Positions 38,554-40,100 of a DNA stretch of 40,100 nucleotides are shown in pieces. The notes beneath the pieces are model-generated. The model saw nothing but the letters and a program-made list of their open reading frames with translations. It was not told the DNA's origin and did no database searches. The DNA comes from a virus, in IMG/VR virus record IMGVR_UViG_3300042453_005789, positions 1 through 40,100 of that record, one strand, 5' to 3'. The stretch's first letter is position 1. Every line of letters starts with the position of its first letter. Made by a program: the position numbers and the translations under genes.

Positions 38554-39305
38554 GACTGCCCCCAGCATCGGTCTTGCCAGGCGCACATTTTACAAATGTG
38601 ATGGGCGGGGTCGTTGGCGATACGCGGCAGCCATTCGTGGGCATCGCAGGCTTGCAGGATCTTCACCGCCCGGTCGCTCATCTTTTGTGCCAGTGCGGGA
38701 TCGAACGGCAGCAGTTCGACATAGAGTTCCGCCGTATCCTTGTTAATGGCGGTGAACAGGGCGGGATTGCTGGCGACACCAGATATAGTGCCATCCAGAT
38801 ACGCCTGATAGATGGCGATTTGCGCTGCATAAACGGGTTTTGAGAGCACCAGCCCACGCTTCTGCGTGTCCTTCCACGATTTGTTATTCAGTGCCTTGCA
38901 TTCCCATAGCATGGGGAAGGTTAGCCCCAGTTCAGCGGGTGCTCTATTGATGATGCCGTCTACATGACCGCGAATCCCCCCGCCTGCCGCTGTGAAGCCA
39001 AACTGGCTGCCATCGGTCTTTTCTGTGTAAAGATCAAACCCCGCCAAACGCAGCCATCCTGCCGCCATAGCCTCAAAGGTGTGGCCTGCCTCAAATATTC
39101 GCAGTAGCTTACCGCTGAAACCACGTCCTGCATCCACCGGCGTATGCAAATATTCGTATTGCAGGGCACGGTCACAGTCGGCACCGATGCGGGATGCGCC
39201 CAGATAATTGCGTGGTTGTTGCTGCTTGTTCCGTGCTTCAAGAACATCATCAATCGCTTCAATTATGCGTTCAGCGGGTGTGGGTTTGTGGTTGTAGTCG
39301 AGCAT
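38550..39305 (-). CDS. PD-(D/E)XK nuclease with Fe-S signature (Cas4/RecB-like)
   Basis: The 251-residue protein has a PD-(D/E)XK active site: GHVDG with Asp116, WECKALN with Glu135 and Lys137, and QIAIYQAYL with Gln162 and Tyr166. Four cysteines (Cys44, then Cys238-x2-Cys241-x5-Cys247) match the pattern that binds a 4Fe-4S cluster in Cas4 and AddB. This predicts a 5'-directed exonuclease used in phage recombination or DNA end processing. No cas genes or CRISPR array were seen. It is coupled to its neighbours by ATGA overlaps. Confidence 0.88.
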   Translation of the reverse strand: MLDYNHKPTPAERIIEAIDDVLEARNKQQQPRNYLGASRIGADCDRALQYEYLHTPVDAGRGFSGKLLRIFEAGHTFEAMAAGWLRLAGFDLYTEKTDGSQFGFTAAGGGIRGHVDGIINRAPAELGLTFPMLWECKALNNKSWKDTQKRGLVLSKPVYAAQIAIYQAYLDGTISGVASNPALFTAINKDTAELYVELLPFDPALAQKMSDRAVKILQACDAHEWLPRIANDPAHHICKMCAWQDRCWGQS

Positions 39306-39661
39306 CAGAACGGCACCTCCGCTCTATCGGCAGAAGCCGCAACGATGCGCTCTTGAAACGCCGTGACGATCACCTCGATGAGCTGCAACGCCTGCTCTCG
39401 GCTGTAACGGGCGGGCGGTACCTCAAAGCCGATCTCGGCCATGAGTTCGCCCATGGGCTTTAGGCACGCCTGAAAGGCAGCGCGTTCCAGCGGGGTTGGG
39501 TCAATCATGATGCGCCTCCGCCGCTGCGCCGCGTAGATGTCCTGGCAATGGAGGGAACAGAATTTGCGGTAGGATTTGTGGCGTTGGGGGGTGAAGAGGG
39601 CTTCTCGGGTATCGAACCAGCCAAAACCCCGCTCTTGTCGGATACAAATTGCACATCTCAC
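39305..39661 (-). CDS. DUF6511-like zinc-ribbon protein
   Basis: The 118-residue protein begins with a cysteine-rich segment (RCAICIRQERGFGWFDTREA, RKFCSLHCQDIYAAQRRRR), with Cys at 3, 6, 35 and 39, probably a zinc ribbon. A helical second half follows (PTPLERAAFQACLKPMGELMAEIGFE, REQALQLIEVIVTAFQERIV). I recognise the RC..C.r..RGFGWFD start from DUF6511 phage proteins. The start is GTG, overlapping the previous stop as GTGA. Function is unknown, probably early and linked to replication by location. Confidence 0.75.
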   Translation of the reverse strand: MRCAICIRQERGFGWFDTREALFTPQRHKSYRKFCSLHCQDIYAAQRRRRIMIDPTPLERAAFQACLKPMGELMAEIGFEVPPARYSREQALQLIEVIVTAFQERIVAASADRAEVPF

Positions 39662-40100
39662 GCGGTCCCCCGTTGTCTGGAGGCCGCGAACACCAGTTGT
39701 TGGATGGCGCGGCGCTTGAAATGGAAGGTGATGAGGGTGGATGCCTGATAGCGGGTCAGGCCATAATCGTTGCGATAGTTGGGTGGCAACAAAGAGAGTT
39801 GTTTGTCGGTGGCAGGCAAACTCAGCCAGCGGCGGGTTTTGCGGGCACTATCGTCGGTCTCATGGGTATTGAGCCAGTCATCGGCGGCGGCCAAGGCCAC
39901 CATGCGGTCACCCATAGACAAAAGGCGTGGCGACAACTCCCTGCCGCCCCCCACCGCATGCCAGCGGCCTTCAAGGAAAAACACCCCTGCCCACGCATTA
40001 AACCCTTGTGCCAGCAGCGCGGCATCATCACCGAACAGGTCGCACCAGCGGAAACTGGAGCGGCTGAGCAGGTCAATCTCGGTCATGACGAAATCGGCCA
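39658..40100 (-). CDS. Partial phage helicase C-terminus
   Basis: The frame is open to the window edge. A Met is encoded at 40084-40086, but the upstream codons (ADFV) continue in frame, so the start is probably outside the window. The visible 147 residues include AGVFFLEGRWHAVGGGREL, GDRMVALAAADDWLNTHETDDSARKTRRWLSLPATDKQLSLLPPNYRNDYGLTRYQASTLITF and HFKRRAIQQLVF. I recognise this as the C-terminal part of the DEAD/DEAH-type helicase carried by many alphaproteobacterial prophages. The N-terminal ATPase motifs are not in view. It overlaps the DUF6511-like gene by four bases. Confidence 0.7.
   Translation of the reverse strand, partial: ADFVMTEIDLLSRSSFRWCDLFGDDAALLAQGFNAWAGVFFLEGRWHAVGGGRELSPRLLSMGDRMVALAAADDWLNTHETDDSARKTRRWLSLPATDKQLSLLPPNYRNDYGLTRYQASTLITFHFKRRAIQQLVFAASRQRGTA

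Larger units (their letters stand above)
5145..40100. mobile_element. Prophage, left part (right end outside the window)
   Basis: A recombinase cassette (5145-7513) is followed by a LuxR gene, lysis, tail, head, packaging, DNA modification and replication genes, the last cut by the window edge. Head and packaging proteins are lambda-like and the distal tail is GTA-like. Apart from the + strand cassette, luxR and two small + strand genes, everything is on the - strand. The left boundary is placed at the first cassette gene by inference; the true attachment site may be anywhere in 4812-5144. The genes look intact, so the phage could be functional. Confidence 0.85.

Overview
The window looks like an alphaproteobacterial chromosome carrying most of a tailed-phage prophage. 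The host part (about 1-4811) encodes Pal, IHF beta, ribosomal protein S1, a DnaX/HolB-type clamp-loader subunit and a tRNA-Asn. The alphaproteobacterial assignment rests on the S1 C-terminus, the DUF2924/serine-recombinase cassette and a phage tail module of the Rhodobacter gene-transfer-agent (GTA) type. I cannot name the genus. The host intergenic regions hold dispersed repeats: a 63-bp inverted pair around pal, nested palindromes, and heptad arrays that recur inside the prophage.

From about 5.1 kb to the right edge lies a prophage whose right end is outside the window. Its left edge is a four-gene + strand cassette with overlapping reading frames (small ORF, DUF2924, serine recombinase, helix-turn-helix-like protein), just downstream of tRNA-Asn. 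An AT-rich LuxR-type quorum-sensing receptor gene follows. Nearly everything else is on the - strand, so it is transcribed right to left. The order is helicase fragment, DUF6511-like protein, Cas4/RecB-like nuclease, primase-helicase, iteron-like array, RuvC-like resolvase, unknown protein, second repeat cluster, C5 and N6/N4 DNA methyltransferases, a DUF3489 gene (+ strand), XRE regulator, then the packaging and head genes. The head is lambda-like: TerS, TerL of the GpA family, gpW, portal, S49 protease with nested scaffold, gpD, gpE and an FII-like protein. The tail combines a tube protein, a chaperone and a tape measure with a GTA-like distal end (DUF2460, DUF2163, NlpC/P60, tail hub), then DUF2793 and the lysis genes (small membrane protein, 3TM holin, GH24 endolysin).

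Several things go beyond a routine prophage. (1) The tail chaperone has an in-frame A AAA AAG slippery site with an upstream SD-like sequence. A -1 shift opens a 100-codon frame with no usable start of its own (ends at 21719), as in lambda G/GT. (2) The tail-hub gene is split at a domain boundary, with a second copy of its N-terminal module (fused to a beta-propeller), a cupin gene and an alginate-lyase-like gene between the halves. (3) The LuxR homologue keeps every invariant TraR residue I checked at a constant spacing, and no luxI is in view. (4) The C5 methyltransferase is overlapped along its length by a second open frame that carries its own phage-type motifs. (5) Two clusters of short repeats (seven GTCAACC/GGTTGAC; nine GCATTCTG/CAGAATGC) flank the replication genes and are candidates for origin or operator. 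(6) AT-rich morons (LuxR, cupin, a UDG-fold-like protein) interrupt an otherwise GC-rich module.
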